Shown here: positions 53,076-62,449 of the stretch, piece by piece
How positions within the stretch are numbered: position 1 is the stretch's first letter
Layout of the letters: the number at the start of each line of letters is the position of its first letter
Source of the DNA: an uncultured Kordiimonas sp.
Lineage (GTDB): Bacteria > Pseudomonadota > Alphaproteobacteria > Sphingomonadales > Kordiimonadaceae
Length of the DNA stretch: 64,000 nucleotides
NCBI GenBank assembly: GCA_947492375.1
Contig: CANLMI010000003.1
Span: 310,001-374,000 of the forward strand
Direction: 5' to 3'
Program-made: the position numbers and the translations under genes
The notes under the pieces: model-generated
Told to the model about the DNA's origin: nothing
Database searches by the model: none
What the model saw: the letters and a program-made list of their open reading frames with translations, nothing else

Positions 53076-55403
53076 TTATTTCTTGCGGCGCAGTGGTTTG
53101 TTGCCACCATCTTTAGAGGCGTCTTTTCCACCAGTTGCCTTCGTGTCACTGCCATCGCGTTTACGGTTATTGCGCGGTGCGCGCGGTGGCAGACCATCGG
53201 TACGGTTTTGACGTTGCTCAGCAGTCCATTTCGGTTTTTTCTTTTTAGCTTCTTTGGTCTTGCCTTTAACTTTTTTGGCTTTCTTTGGCTTCGCGCTGCC
53301 TGTTTCCGCTTCAAAAGACTGTGCTTCTGCCAGCACTTCTTCCTGCGGGCGGGCTACAAACTGTTTCGGTTCTGGGCGCTTACTGGATTGCTTGCTGCGC
53401 GGTGATGGTTTGTCTTGCCAATCGTCCTTGCTTCGCTCACTTCTGTCGTCACGCCTCGCAGATTTATCAAATGGCTTTCTGTCTTTTGAGCCGCCTTTGA
53501 AGTCATCCCTCTTTTTAAAGTCGCGCTTGTCAGCCCGTTTATCAGTTCGCCTTTCATCACGCCCTTTACTGCGCTCACCCTTACGGTCACTTCCCCGGTC
53601 ATTCCGGCGATCGCTACCGCGTTCTCCGCCACGGTCGCCTTTATCGCTTCTACGGCCACGAACTCGTTCGCCTTTGCTGCTTGGGGCATCATCGCCTAAA
53701 GGCGGGACACCCTTTAACTTATCGAGGGTTACACCCTTTTCAACCTTGCGGCTTGGGCCAACAGCGCCCATCAGAGTATCAACCGAACCGGGTTTTAATT
53801 CCACATAGCTTTCATTATCGAAAATGCGGATGGCACCAATATCGCCCTTGGTGATCTTGCCGGCGCGGCACAGCATAGGAAGTAACCAGCGTGGCTCGGC
53901 ATTATGCTTGCGACCAACAGATAGGGATACCCAAACACCGTCTTCAAAATCCTGACGGTTCTTGCGGGCTGGGCTGTCACCCCTTTCACCGCGGTCTCTA
54001 TTTCTACCGCCGCGGTCCCTTTCGCGTCCGCCGCGTTCTCTGTCACGGCCGCCTTTTTCGCGCCAATCATCGTCTGATAATTCCTCTGCCGCAGGCTTGC
54101 CTGTATGTTGAATGCGGATCAATGCGGCTGCAATTGCTTCTGCGCTGTGGCGCTCTGTTAAATCGCTGATTAACTTCGCTTCGTCTTCTGTGATCGGATT
54201 GGTCAAGACCGGATCATTCATAAAGCGTTCGGTGTCGCGTGCTGTGATCTCTTCGATTGTTGGAGGCTTGCCCCAATGTGCATCCACTTTTGCCCCGTCG
54301 AGCAACCGTTCGGTTCTGCGGCGTGCGTTGTAGGGCACGATAAGGGTACAAACGCCCTTGTTGCCCGCGCGGCCCGTGCGCCCACTTCGGTGCAATAGCG
54401 CCTCTTTGTTACGCGGTGTATCTGAATGGATCACAAGCTCAAGGCCCGGAAGGTCAATACCGCGGGCGGCAACGTCGGTTGCCACACACACGCGCGCGCG
54501 GCCATCGCGCATGGCTTGAAGGGCTTGAGATCGAACATTTTGGCTCAGCTCACCGGATAGAGATACAACAGAAAACCCCCGGTTTGTCAGCCTGCTCGAC
54601 AGGCGGTTAACGTCAGCGCGCGTTGCGCAGAAAATGATCGTGTTACGGGCTTCATGGTACCTAAGTACATTGATAATTGCATTTTCGCGCTCGGTCGGGG
54701 AAACAGTGATGGCGCGGTATTCGATATCCAGATGCTGTTTTTCGTCCGTGGTCAATTTCAGACGTACGGCATCATTTTGGTATTTTTTCGCAAGCGCCGC
54801 GATAATTTTGGGCACAGTTGCAGAGAACATCAAGGTGCGCTTATGGTCGGGCGCGGTGCTTAGCATATATTCCAGATCATCACGGAATCCGAGGTCGAGC
54901 ATTTCATCCGCTTCATCCAGAACGACAGTCCGCAGATTATCCATCTCTAATGATCCGCGTTCGATATGATCGCGTAAGCGCCCTGGCGTACCAACAACAA
55001 TATGGGCGCCGCGGTCAAGCGTTCTGCGCTCGGTGCGCATATCCATGCCGCCAACACATGATGCGATGATTGCACCGGTTTTGCCGTATAGCCACTCAAG
55101 CTCCCGCTTTACCTGCAAGGCAAGCTCGCGTGTAGGGGCGATAATCAGCGCGAGCGGTGCGTGCGCGTGAATGAACGTGTCTGAGCCCTCAAGGATGGTG
55201 GGGGCAATCGCAATACCAAACGCCACGGTTTTGCCGGAGCCCGTCTGCGCGGAGACAAGCAAGTCCTGATCCACAAGTTCGGGTGCTGAAACGGCCTCTT
55301 GCACGGGCGTTAGGGTGTTATAACCACGATCAACAAGTGCTGTATGAAGGGCAGGAACGATGCCGCTCTCAGAGAGAGGGGGTAAGGTTTTAGCGTCTGA
55401 CAT
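53076..55403 (-). CDS. deaD: DEAD-box RNA helicase with basic C-terminal tail (DeaD-like)
   Basis: A 775-residue ATP-dependent RNA helicase. It has the Q motif region, motif I SAQTGSGKT, PTRELALQ (Ia), VLDEADEMLDLGF (II, DEAD), MFSATVP (III) and HRSGRTGRAGNKG (VI). A DbpA-like RNA-binding domain follows (GVWVSLSVGRKHNAEPRWLLPMLCRAGKITKGDIGAIRIF, about 485-560). The last 200 residues are highly charged, rich in Arg, Asp, Gly and Lys, and probably bind RNA. It is the cold-shock or ribosome-assembly helicase type. Confidence 0.93.
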   Translation of the reverse strand: MSDAKTLPPLSESGIVPALHTALVDRGYNTLTPVQEAVSAPELVDQDLLVSAQTGSGKTVAFGIAIAPTILEGSDTFIHAHAPLALIIAPTRELALQVKRELEWLYGKTGAIIASCVGGMDMRTERRTLDRGAHIVVGTPGRLRDHIERGSLEMDNLRTVVLDEADEMLDLGFRDDLEYMLSTAPDHKRTLMFSATVPKIIAALAKKYQNDAVRLKLTTDEKQHLDIEYRAITVSPTERENAIINVLRYHEARNTIIFCATRADVNRLSSRLTNRGFSVVSLSGELSQNVRSQALQAMRDGRARVCVATDVAARGIDLPGLELVIHSDTPRNKEALLHRSGRTGRAGNKGVCTLIVPYNARRRTERLLDGAKVDAHWGKPPTIEEITARDTERFMNDPVLTNPITEDEAKLISDLTERHSAEAIAAALIRIQHTGKPAAEELSDDDWREKGGRDRERGGRERDRGGRNRDRGERGDSPARKNRQDFEDGVWVSLSVGRKHNAEPRWLLPMLCRAGKITKGDIGAIRIFDNESYVELKPGSVDTLMGAVGPSRKVEKGVTLDKLKGVPPLGDDAPSSKGERVRGRRSDKGDRGGERGSDRRNDRGSDRKGERSKGRDERRTDKRADKRDFKKRDDFKGGSKDRKPFDKSARRDDRSERSKDDWQDKPSPRSKQSSKRPEPKQFVARPQEEVLAEAQSFEAETGSAKPKKAKKVKGKTKEAKKKKPKWTAEQRQNRTDGLPPRAPRNNRKRDGSDTKATGGKDASKDGGNKPLRRKK

Positions 55404-55628
55404 AAGTATCTTTCAGGGTGTCATTCTGTATGGAGCGATCTTTTCGCTATTGATACAGAGCTGGTCTCAGAGGGGCATAGATCAGCAATAAAGCGACAAA
55501 TCCACCTGAAACTAATTTCAATTTCGCCGCCCTTATACGGGAGAATAGGGGGATTGTACAGCCTTGTGATTCTTATAGCCTGCGCCTATGGTGATTGTGG
55601 GAGTTCAATAACATTGAAGGGGGATTTT

Positions 55629-56225
55629 ATGAGTATTGATACCGAAGCACGGGAAAGTAGGAACCTGTTTATCATGGCAGGGTACGGCCCCTTGCCAATA
55701 TGGCTGATTTTGAGCACGGTCGCTGGTTTCTTTGCTAGTGATTATAATGCGGTTGCTTCTCATGTCAGCGTCATGACACTAACGCCCGGTATGGCGCATA
55801 TGATTGCAAACCTCGCGGCACTTGGTGCCGGGGCAACACTTATTTTATTTGGTATTGGGATATGGCAGTTGTCTGGTCGCAGGATTGCGGTTGGCGCACT
55901 AGGCTGGATTATATTCGGGATATCAATGCTTGCAAACGGAATTTGGCCGATGGGCGGCCCCATGCACGGCCTTTATATCATCGGAATTTTTAATATTATC
56001 GCGCCAGCTCTGTCGCTTTTGGAAGTCAGAGACGATATTTTACGCACGAGATTGCTCGGTGTTACGGTTTTTGTGAGTGTTTCTTCTGTTTTATATTTAT
56101 GGTTATTGCTGAATGGTTTTGATCCAGATGGTTATCAGGGGTTAACGCAGCGTGTTTTCGGCTCCATTAACTACTTATGGCCAATTGTATTTGCGTATCA
56201 GTTTTTCAAAATAAGACGTAATTAG
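55629..56225 (+). CDS. DUF998 family membrane protein
   Basis: A 198-residue six-helix membrane protein. The typical DUF998 features are NAVASHVS early, MANGIWPMGGPMHGLYIIG-type text in the middle and a final NYLWPIVFAYQFF. The function is not known. I chose ATG 55629, with GGGGGA upstream; a longer frame from 55554 is unlikely. Confidence 0.85.
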   Translation: MSIDTEARESRNLFIMAGYGPLPIWLILSTVAGFFASDYNAVASHVSVMTLTPGMAHMIANLAALGAGATLILFGIGIWQLSGRRIAVGALGWIIFGISMLANGIWPMGGPMHGLYIIGIFNIIAPALSLLEVRDDILRTRLLGVTVFVSVSSVLYLWLLLNGFDPDGYQGLTQRVFGSINYLWPIVFAYQFFKIRRN

Positions 56226-56342
56226 TGATTATCATCGAGTTTCTGCCCACAACTATTGTGGTTCGGTGTAAAAACGTGATGGCGGTCACGGGGAATAGCG
56301 TAAAACTATAGTATTCTACCCGTTATACAGTGGGGTAGAGGT

Positions 56343-57059
56343 ATGATACATATTATCGATCGTTATAACCGTGAAGCTTATGCAAGCCTGTTGATGGATA
56401 TGCACCGCCACCGCCATGATATCTATATCAAAAAGCGTAAATGGGCGGCACTGCGCAGCTATGATGGTATGGAAATCGATGAATATGACGGCGTGAACGC
56501 TGTCTATCTGATTGCAACCGATGATACTGGAAAATTTCAAGGGGCTATCCGACTGATTTCAACGGCCCACACCAGTATGATGAAGGATCATTTTGCCCAT
56601 ATTGTTTTCGATGAAGAAACAATCCCGGCCTCTGACTGCGTGATGGAAAGCCACAGGATTATGGTGGTGGATAAAGGGCATGAAGACGCCAATGGCCATT
56701 CTGTTTTGCAAAGACTTGGGATTGCGATGGTTGAATATGCCCTTAGTCAAGGTGCTGTAGCTCTCAGTACAGTAACGGATAAACCTATCGTTGATAAAAT
56801 GGATGAGCTTGAATGGCGCTATATCCCACTTTCTGACGTTGAGCCATACGGAGAGGGTGAAGGCGCAGGTGAGTGCATGGCGCAGTATATTCCAATTTGT
56901 TCGCTGATGCTAAAGCATATCGACCGCAACACCCAAATCGGTGAGAGTAATTTTATCATTGGCGACGAGTGGGCAAAGACAAACCTGAAAGAAGCACATT
57001 TTCTTGCGGAAGAGTATGAGCAACCTGCATCACAAGAACTGCAAGCATTAGCAGGCTAG
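56343..57059 (+). CDS. LuxI-type acyl-homoserine-lactone synthase homologue (orphan)
   Basis: A 238-residue autoinducer synthase-like protein. The LuxI key residues can be aligned: R24, W34, D46 and D49 in EIDEYD, R70 in GAIRLI, and E102 and R105 in MESHRI. In LuxI enzymes these bind S-adenosylmethionine and the acyl carrier. No LuxR gene is adjacent, so regulation would be from elsewhere. Its stop overlaps the stop of the minus-strand gene in a CTAG tetramer at 57056-57059. Confidence 0.85.
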   Translation: MIHIIDRYNREAYASLLMDMHRHRHDIYIKKRKWAALRSYDGMEIDEYDGVNAVYLIATDDTGKFQGAIRLISTAHTSMMKDHFAHIVFDEETIPASDCVMESHRIMVVDKGHEDANGHSVLQRLGIAMVEYALSQGAVALSTVTDKPIVDKMDELEWRYIPLSDVEPYGEGEGAGECMAQYIPICSLMLKHIDRNTQIGESNFIIGDEWAKTNLKEAHFLAEEYEQPASQELQALAG

Positions 57060-57484
57060 CGCGATATTGAGAGTATTTGAGCTTCTTTTATATTTTCATA
57101 TGTTACAATAACTTTCTTTTGCAGCTTTTGGGAAAGCCATTCTAAAAATGCAACCAGCATAAGATATTCGCTTTCTGTGTTAATATCATTCGGGTCAATG
57201 TCTAATTCGATTTCTTCCTCACAGAAAAAGTGGCAGTTTGCTTGTATGCTGCCACCAATAAATATTTTTAGAGTTGTAGGATTATGTTGCCGCATTTCAC
57301 GTATGGTTTCATAATCGTTTGGTAACTTCAATACTTTGCTACAGCAGAATTCTTTTTGATAATTGGATTGGCATATCGCTTTAATAAATAAATTCTAATC
57401 GTTTGTATTGGTGTTTTCAATATAGATGTCTCGTAGAGTTCCATCGTATTTGAATTCTGCTTCTACTGTCGTCCATCTTTGCAC
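57056..57484 (-). pseudogene. Small protein gene interrupted by an in-frame amber codon
   Basis: One continuous frame runs from the GTG at 57484 to 57056, about 142 codons, broken only by TAG at 57395-57397 (codon 30). The part before reads AEFKYDGTLRDIYIENTN and the part after NLFIKAICQSNY, then ANCHFFCEEEIELDIDPNDI and EWLSQKLQKKVIVTYEN. A tryptophan (TGG) is the natural residue at the break. It starts three bases after the stop of the upstream gene, so the two form one unit. The resemblance is to small proteins often found beside toxin-immunity genes. Function is not proven. Confidence 0.65.
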
Positions 57485-57487
57485 TAG

Positions 57488-58036
57488 TCATCCGAACTCG
57501 TTAAAAGGTGATTTTATATATTCTCTAAGTCTATCAGCATTTAAGAATTCCAGTTTGGATAATGCGCTCGGTAACTTGCCCGCCCAACCGAGCGCGTAAT
57601 ACATCGAAAAATCAACAAAATATGTTACTCTATATAGAAGGTCTCTTGCTTCTATATAGCTTAGTTCACGTATTTCTAATATACTAGCAATTAGGTTTTC
57701 TACATATTTTATATCTTCAAGCTCATCACTGTATTGAATCGCGAATACTTCTGCTTCAGCGTGCCATTCATAATCTAATAAATCGCGATCTGATATTTTA
57801 CCGTCAAGCCAATCATATCCTGCTTGTATTGCGTTTTTGAGATCTTTCTGAGGTGTCAGATAAGCAATATCTTTGCAACATTCCAGAAAATAATAATGGA
57901 GCTGATGGGCTTGATCTGTAAAGAATTGTGGTTTCTGAGATTTAAGGGCAAGCAGAATTTCTGCCGCGTTTTGGGATGTTTCCCATTCTTCATTTGTCAT
58001 TGATGGTGCGACTATGGTCGCTATTTTGTTAAACAA
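57488..58036 (-). CDS. Hypothetical protein, possibly immunity-like
   Basis: The family is not securely recognised. The 182-residue product is helical and acidic. The run CCKDIAYLTPQKDLKNAIQAGYDWLDGKISDRDL followed by EWHAEAEVFAIQ resembles the layout of Imm5-type immunity proteins (a conserved W-x-x-G, then a helix rich in Ala and Glu), and the end LREYIKSPF recalls the same group. Composition is AT-rich relative to neighbours, consistent with transfer. It is followed at once by the amber-interrupted gene. Confidence 0.55.
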   Translation of the reverse strand: MFNKIATIVAPSMTNEEWETSQNAAEILLALKSQKPQFFTDQAHQLHYYFLECCKDIAYLTPQKDLKNAIQAGYDWLDGKISDRDLLDYEWHAEAEVFAIQYSDELEDIKYVENLIASILEIRELSYIEARDLLYRVTYFVDFSMYYALGWAGKLPSALSKLEFLNADRLREYIKSPFNEFG

Positions 58037-58172
58037 GATAATTCTGGTACACGATTGCTTAGTTCACAGTCAAGTTTTCGGACAGTGTATCCACTATGGC
58101 TTGACCCCAGCTTGTCCTCTCCATATTCTCATTTCTCATCGATGGGGATTGATAGAATCTGAGGGGTAAAAT

Positions 58173-60254
58173 ATGAGAAAATTATATAATCAATATATAT
58201 TGAATTCGGCGCTGATCGCGGCGGGTACGACGGCGTTGGTTGTTGGCTTTAGTGCGCCAGCATTATCAAGTGTGCCTTCTGATACTGACGCTGCTGATAA
58301 CGCCAAATATTTCCAGTCAAAGGATGTCTTTGATCTTGAGGTCGCGAGCGACCCGCGTGTGTCGCCTGATGGCAAACAGGTGCTTTATGTGCGCCGCTCC
58401 AACGATATTATGACCGATAGTTCACGGGCGAATATCTGGATCGCTAGCGCAGATGGTAAAAGCCATCGCCCGCTGCTCTCTGGCCAAAAAAACTTCTCCA
58501 GCCCGCGGTGGTCACCGGATGGATCGCGCGTTGCCTATATCTCTAATGTTGAGGGCTCGCGCCAATTATATGTGCGCTGGATGGATACGGGGCAAACCGC
58601 GCTGTTGACCAATATTCAAGCGAGCGCAGGCAGCATCACATGGTCGCCGGACGGGAAAACCATTGCCTTTACCATGAGTGTGAAATCGGACGAAAAACCT
58701 TTCCGTGTTAAATTGCCAGAGAAACCCAAGGGGGCGAAATGGGCACCCAAGTTCAAGTATGTGACGAAGGCCCGTTATCAGGCGGATGGCCGCGGCCTGT
58801 TGGACCCTGCTTACACGCATATTTTCACCGTACCTGCGGATGGCGGCACGGCGCGGCAGCTAACCAGCGGCAATTATCATCACCGCGGGGCGCTATCGTG
58901 GGCGCCGGATAGCCGTAAGATTTATTTCTCTGCGAACCGCAGCGATAACTGGGAATATGAAGCACGCGAAGCCAATATCTATAGTGTTGATATGGCAGGT
59001 GCGATCGCAGAAATTACCAACGCACCGGGCTTTGAAGGCTCTCCCACCGTATCACCGAACGGTAAGTTGATTGCCTATATGAAAATGGATGATCAAAAGC
59101 TTGCGTACCGCAACCGGTATTTGCATGTGATGGACAGCGACGGCGGTGATGACCGGAACCTGTCGGCTGATATTGATAATTCGCTTTCCAACTTTAAATG
59201 GGACGCAAATAAAGGCCTGTATTACCAACAAACGGTGCGCGGCCTGACCGAAGTGGGGTATGTGACGCTATCTGGCAAACACAGAAAAGTTGCTGGCGGG
59301 CTGGGCTCCGGCTCGCTTGGGCGGCCCTATACGAGCGGCAGTTATGATGTTGCGGGCGGCACGGTTGCTATCACCAAGGGCGCAGATGACAGGCCCGCTG
59401 ATGTGTATGCTATTATTGGTAAAAACGAACGCCGCCTGACAGCCTTGAATGAGGACCTTTTGGCGCATAAAACCCTCGGTAAAGTGCATGAGGTAATTTA
59501 CACATCCTCAATCGATGGTGAGGAAATTCAGGGCTGGTATCTGACACCGCCGAACTTTGACCCCAGTAAGAAATATCCGCTAATTCTGGAAATTCACGGC
59601 GGCCCGCACCTTGCATATGGCCCGCATTTCTCGGCAGAGATGCAGCGTATGGCGGCCGCAGGTTATGTTGTGTTTTATGATAATCACCGCGGCAGTACGG
59701 GATACGGCGAACGCTTTGCGCTTCTTTTGCAGAATAAATATTCATCCAAGTATGATTTTGCGGATCATATGTCTGGCATCGATGCGGTGATTGCAAAGGG
59801 TTTTATCGACCCTGATCAGCTTTATATTACTGGCGGCTCTGCGGGTGGTATTGCGGCCGCCTATGCCGTTGGCCTAACGGACAGGTTCCGCGCAGCGGTG
59901 GTTGCAAAACCAATCATCAACTGGCTATCAAAGGTATTGACGGCAGATAGCGGCCTTGGCCAGATACCGTTCCAGTTCCCGGGGGTGCCGTGGGAAAATG
60001 TTGATCATTACTGGGAACACTCACCGCTTTCACTTGTTGGGAACGTGACAACACCAACCATGCTGATGACGGGGGAAGAGGATAAGCGCACCCCGATTTC
60101 AGAAACCGAGCAATTTTATCAGGCGCTGAAACTGCGTAAAATTGATACAGTTATGGTGCGGGTGCCCGGCAGCCCGCATGGTATCGCAGGGCGGCCATCA
60201 CGGCTGATCGGGAAAGTTGAAAACATTCTGGCTTGGTTCAAAAAATACGAATAA
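58173..60254 (+). CDS. Secreted S9-family prolyl oligopeptidase-type peptidase
   Basis: A 693-residue exported serine peptidase. A signal peptide (about 1-31) precedes a beta-propeller of PD40-type repeats (VSPDGKQVLYVR, WSPDGSRVAYIS, WSPDGKTIAFT, WAPDSRKIYFS, VSPNGKLIAYM). The C-terminal alpha/beta hydrolase domain holds Ser556 in GGSAGG, Asp637 in GEEDKRTP and His669 in SPHGI. It should cleave short peptides in the periplasm, as dipeptidyl peptidases do. GAGGGG precedes the ATG. Confidence 0.93.
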   Translation: MRKLYNQYILNSALIAAGTTALVVGFSAPALSSVPSDTDAADNAKYFQSKDVFDLEVASDPRVSPDGKQVLYVRRSNDIMTDSSRANIWIASADGKSHRPLLSGQKNFSSPRWSPDGSRVAYISNVEGSRQLYVRWMDTGQTALLTNIQASAGSITWSPDGKTIAFTMSVKSDEKPFRVKLPEKPKGAKWAPKFKYVTKARYQADGRGLLDPAYTHIFTVPADGGTARQLTSGNYHHRGALSWAPDSRKIYFSANRSDNWEYEAREANIYSVDMAGAIAEITNAPGFEGSPTVSPNGKLIAYMKMDDQKLAYRNRYLHVMDSDGGDDRNLSADIDNSLSNFKWDANKGLYYQQTVRGLTEVGYVTLSGKHRKVAGGLGSGSLGRPYTSGSYDVAGGTVAITKGADDRPADVYAIIGKNERRLTALNEDLLAHKTLGKVHEVIYTSSIDGEEIQGWYLTPPNFDPSKKYPLILEIHGGPHLAYGPHFSAEMQRMAAAGYVVFYDNHRGSTGYGERFALLLQNKYSSKYDFADHMSGIDAVIAKGFIDPDQLYITGGSAGGIAAAYAVGLTDRFRAAVVAKPIINWLSKVLTADSGLGQIPFQFPGVPWENVDHYWEHSPLSLVGNVTTPTMLMTGEEDKRTPISETEQFYQALKLRKIDTVMVRVPGSPHGIAGRPSRLIGKVENILAWFKKYE

Positions 60255-60316
60255 ACCATTCTGTTCATTGGAACAAGCCTGTTCATTGAAACCAGTTTGA
60301 CCACTGAATAAGGCAA

Positions 60317-60342
60317 AAGCCGGGAGAGTATCCCGGCTTTTT
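60317..60342 (+). terminator. Terminator of the S9 peptidase gene
   Basis: AAGCCGGGA pairs with TCCCGGCTT across a five-base loop, followed by a T-rich stretch. It lies about 60 bases past the stop. Confidence 0.9.
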
Positions 60343-60454
60343 ATTTGAGATTTTATTGGCAGGCAGGTATTTATTCAACGCCTAATTGACAAGGCTTTAT
60401 TGTAACAATAGTTTATATGTAAATCTATACTGCGTTCATTAGATGGGGGTAATC

Positions 60455-62368
60455 ATGAAATTGACGGTGTTTTATACTACACTTTTAGCTGGATTTATTC
60501 TGACAGGTCATGAGGTTAATCCCCTTTTGTCTGATGCAGTGAGGTTTGAGGCTATAGGTTTTGAGCGTGCTGAAGATGAAGAAACAGAAGAGCAAGCACA
60601 AGAAACCCTTGAAGCGCTTGTTGAACGGGCAGAAGGCGGTGATCCGGTGGCACAAGTTGAACTTGGCCTTAAGTATGATTACGGCAACGACGTTGAGCAG
60701 GACTTTAAAATAGCAATTATGTGGTATCAGCGCGCTGCCGATCAGGGTAACAGTGCTGGTGAATATAATATGGGCACAATGTATCAATACGCGCGTGGTT
60801 TTGAGAAGGATATGGCCAAGGCGATTGGCTGGTATGAACGGGCAGTAGAGCATGAAAATATTGATGCCATGCTTGAGTTGGGGATTATTTATGAAAATGC
60901 AAATGGTGTTGAGAAAAGCCTGGAGAAGGCTGTTGCTCTTTATAGGCGCGGGGCTGATTTAAATAATGGTAAAGCGCAGCATTATTTGGCGAATATGTAC
61001 CGATATGGTTACGGCGTTGAAAAAGATCTGACGATAACCCGTGAATTATACGAGCAAGCTATCGAAAACGGGTATCTTCAATCGTACCTTGGGTTGGGCA
61101 ATTTATATGATTATGGCGACGGCGTTGATGTGGATAAGGCGAAGGCGTTTGCTCTATATTTAAAAGGAGCGGAAGCCGGTGACTATATCGCGCAGTATAA
61201 TGTGGGTTTGTATTATGCGGGGGCTATCGGTGTCGAAAAAGATTTAGAGGCCGCTTTTGATTGGTATAAGCGCTCAGCTGACCAGCAATATTCAGATGCC
61301 CAATATGAAATGGGATTGCTTTATGAATATGCAACAGGTGTGGAACAGGATTATGCCAAGGCATTTGATTGGTATAGCTTGGCGGCAGAGCAAAATCATT
61401 CGGACGCGTTATTGAACCTCGGCTATCTTTATCATAACGCGTTGTCGGTTGAGAAAGATAGCGAAAAGGCCCTTGTAGTATACCACAAAGCTGCGGAACT
61501 GGGGAATGCAATCGCTCAGTATAATATTGGCCTTTTCCATGATGAAAAATATATCGAAAACCCTAGCTACGAAACTGCGTTTCAATATTTTACTCTGTCA
61601 GCTGAACAGGGATATGCCGATGCTCAGAATTATCTGGGATATTACTATGAAAATGGTTATGGAACGGAGAAAAATACAACACTGGCAGCAGAATGGTACC
61701 AAAAAGCTGTTGAGCAAGATCATGTGTATGCACATTTTCATCTTGCTTTTTTATTATATAATGGTGACGGCGTTGAAGCAGATAAAGCAAAGGCGGCACG
61801 TTACTTTAAAGTTGCAGCCGATGCTGGCGATAGTGACGCCCAGAGAAATTACGGTGTGTTGCTGCGCGACGGCGATGGTATTGAAAAAAATACTGAAGAG
61901 GCAATGGACTGGTTTAAAAAAGCCGCAGATCAGGGGGATGTAGAAAGCAGCTTTAATTTAGCGGTTTTGTATCACTCAGGCGGTGATATTGAGCAGAATT
62001 ATGAACTCGCGTATCAATATTTTATGCAAGCGGCGGAGGCAGGGTATGGCAATGCTGTCAACTATGTTGGGGTTTATCATGAAAATGGCTACTATGTTGA
62101 TCAGGACTATACCAGTGCGATCAAATGGTATCTAAAGGCAATTGAACAGAAAGAACCGTATGCCTTGAATAATCTGGGCGGTCTTTATGCCCGTGGAAAT
62201 GGCGTGGTGCGCAATGATGTGAAAGCCTTGATGTATTTCACCTTGTCTTTAGAGCATGGGTATGAAGGTGCGCAGCAAAATATCGATGCAATGAAAAAGG
62301 TGATGAATAAGGTCCTTCAAAAGCGGTCAGCACGGCTTGTTAAAAAATGGAATGCTGATCATTCATAA
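60455..62368 (+). CDS. Exported Sel1-repeat protein
   Basis: A 637-residue protein with a signal peptide (about 1-18) and about fifteen Sel1-like repeats of 36 residues, each of the form A..WY..AAEQG...AQ..LG..Y..G.GVE.D..KA. Examples are YERAVEHENIDAMLELG and YKRSADQQYSDAQYEMG. Such arrays form solenoids that bind proteins or polysaccharides. I chose ATG 60455 with GGGGG upstream; a longer frame starts 12 bases earlier. The acidic stretch near 40-55 is a linker. Confidence 0.92.
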   Translation: MKLTVFYTTLLAGFILTGHEVNPLLSDAVRFEAIGFERAEDEETEEQAQETLEALVERAEGGDPVAQVELGLKYDYGNDVEQDFKIAIMWYQRAADQGNSAGEYNMGTMYQYARGFEKDMAKAIGWYERAVEHENIDAMLELGIIYENANGVEKSLEKAVALYRRGADLNNGKAQHYLANMYRYGYGVEKDLTITRELYEQAIENGYLQSYLGLGNLYDYGDGVDVDKAKAFALYLKGAEAGDYIAQYNVGLYYAGAIGVEKDLEAAFDWYKRSADQQYSDAQYEMGLLYEYATGVEQDYAKAFDWYSLAAEQNHSDALLNLGYLYHNALSVEKDSEKALVVYHKAAELGNAIAQYNIGLFHDEKYIENPSYETAFQYFTLSAEQGYADAQNYLGYYYENGYGTEKNTTLAAEWYQKAVEQDHVYAHFHLAFLLYNGDGVEADKAKAARYFKVAADAGDSDAQRNYGVLLRDGDGIEKNTEEAMDWFKKAADQGDVESSFNLAVLYHSGGDIEQNYELAYQYFMQAAEAGYGNAVNYVGVYHENGYYVDQDYTSAIKWYLKAIEQKEPYALNNLGGLYARGNGVVRNDVKALMYFTLSLEHGYEGAQQNIDAMKKVMNKVLQKRSARLVKKWNADHS

Positions 62369-62449
62369 ATATAGGAATATTGACGATTATCATCACAGGG
62401 TTGTTGGTTATGGTGGCGCAGTAAACAGTGTGATTTCAACTGTATTTTA

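Noticed and set aside
52901-53314. 137-codon basic frame on the minus strand
   Set aside because: It is the shadow of the arginine- and lysine-rich tail of the DEAD-box helicase.
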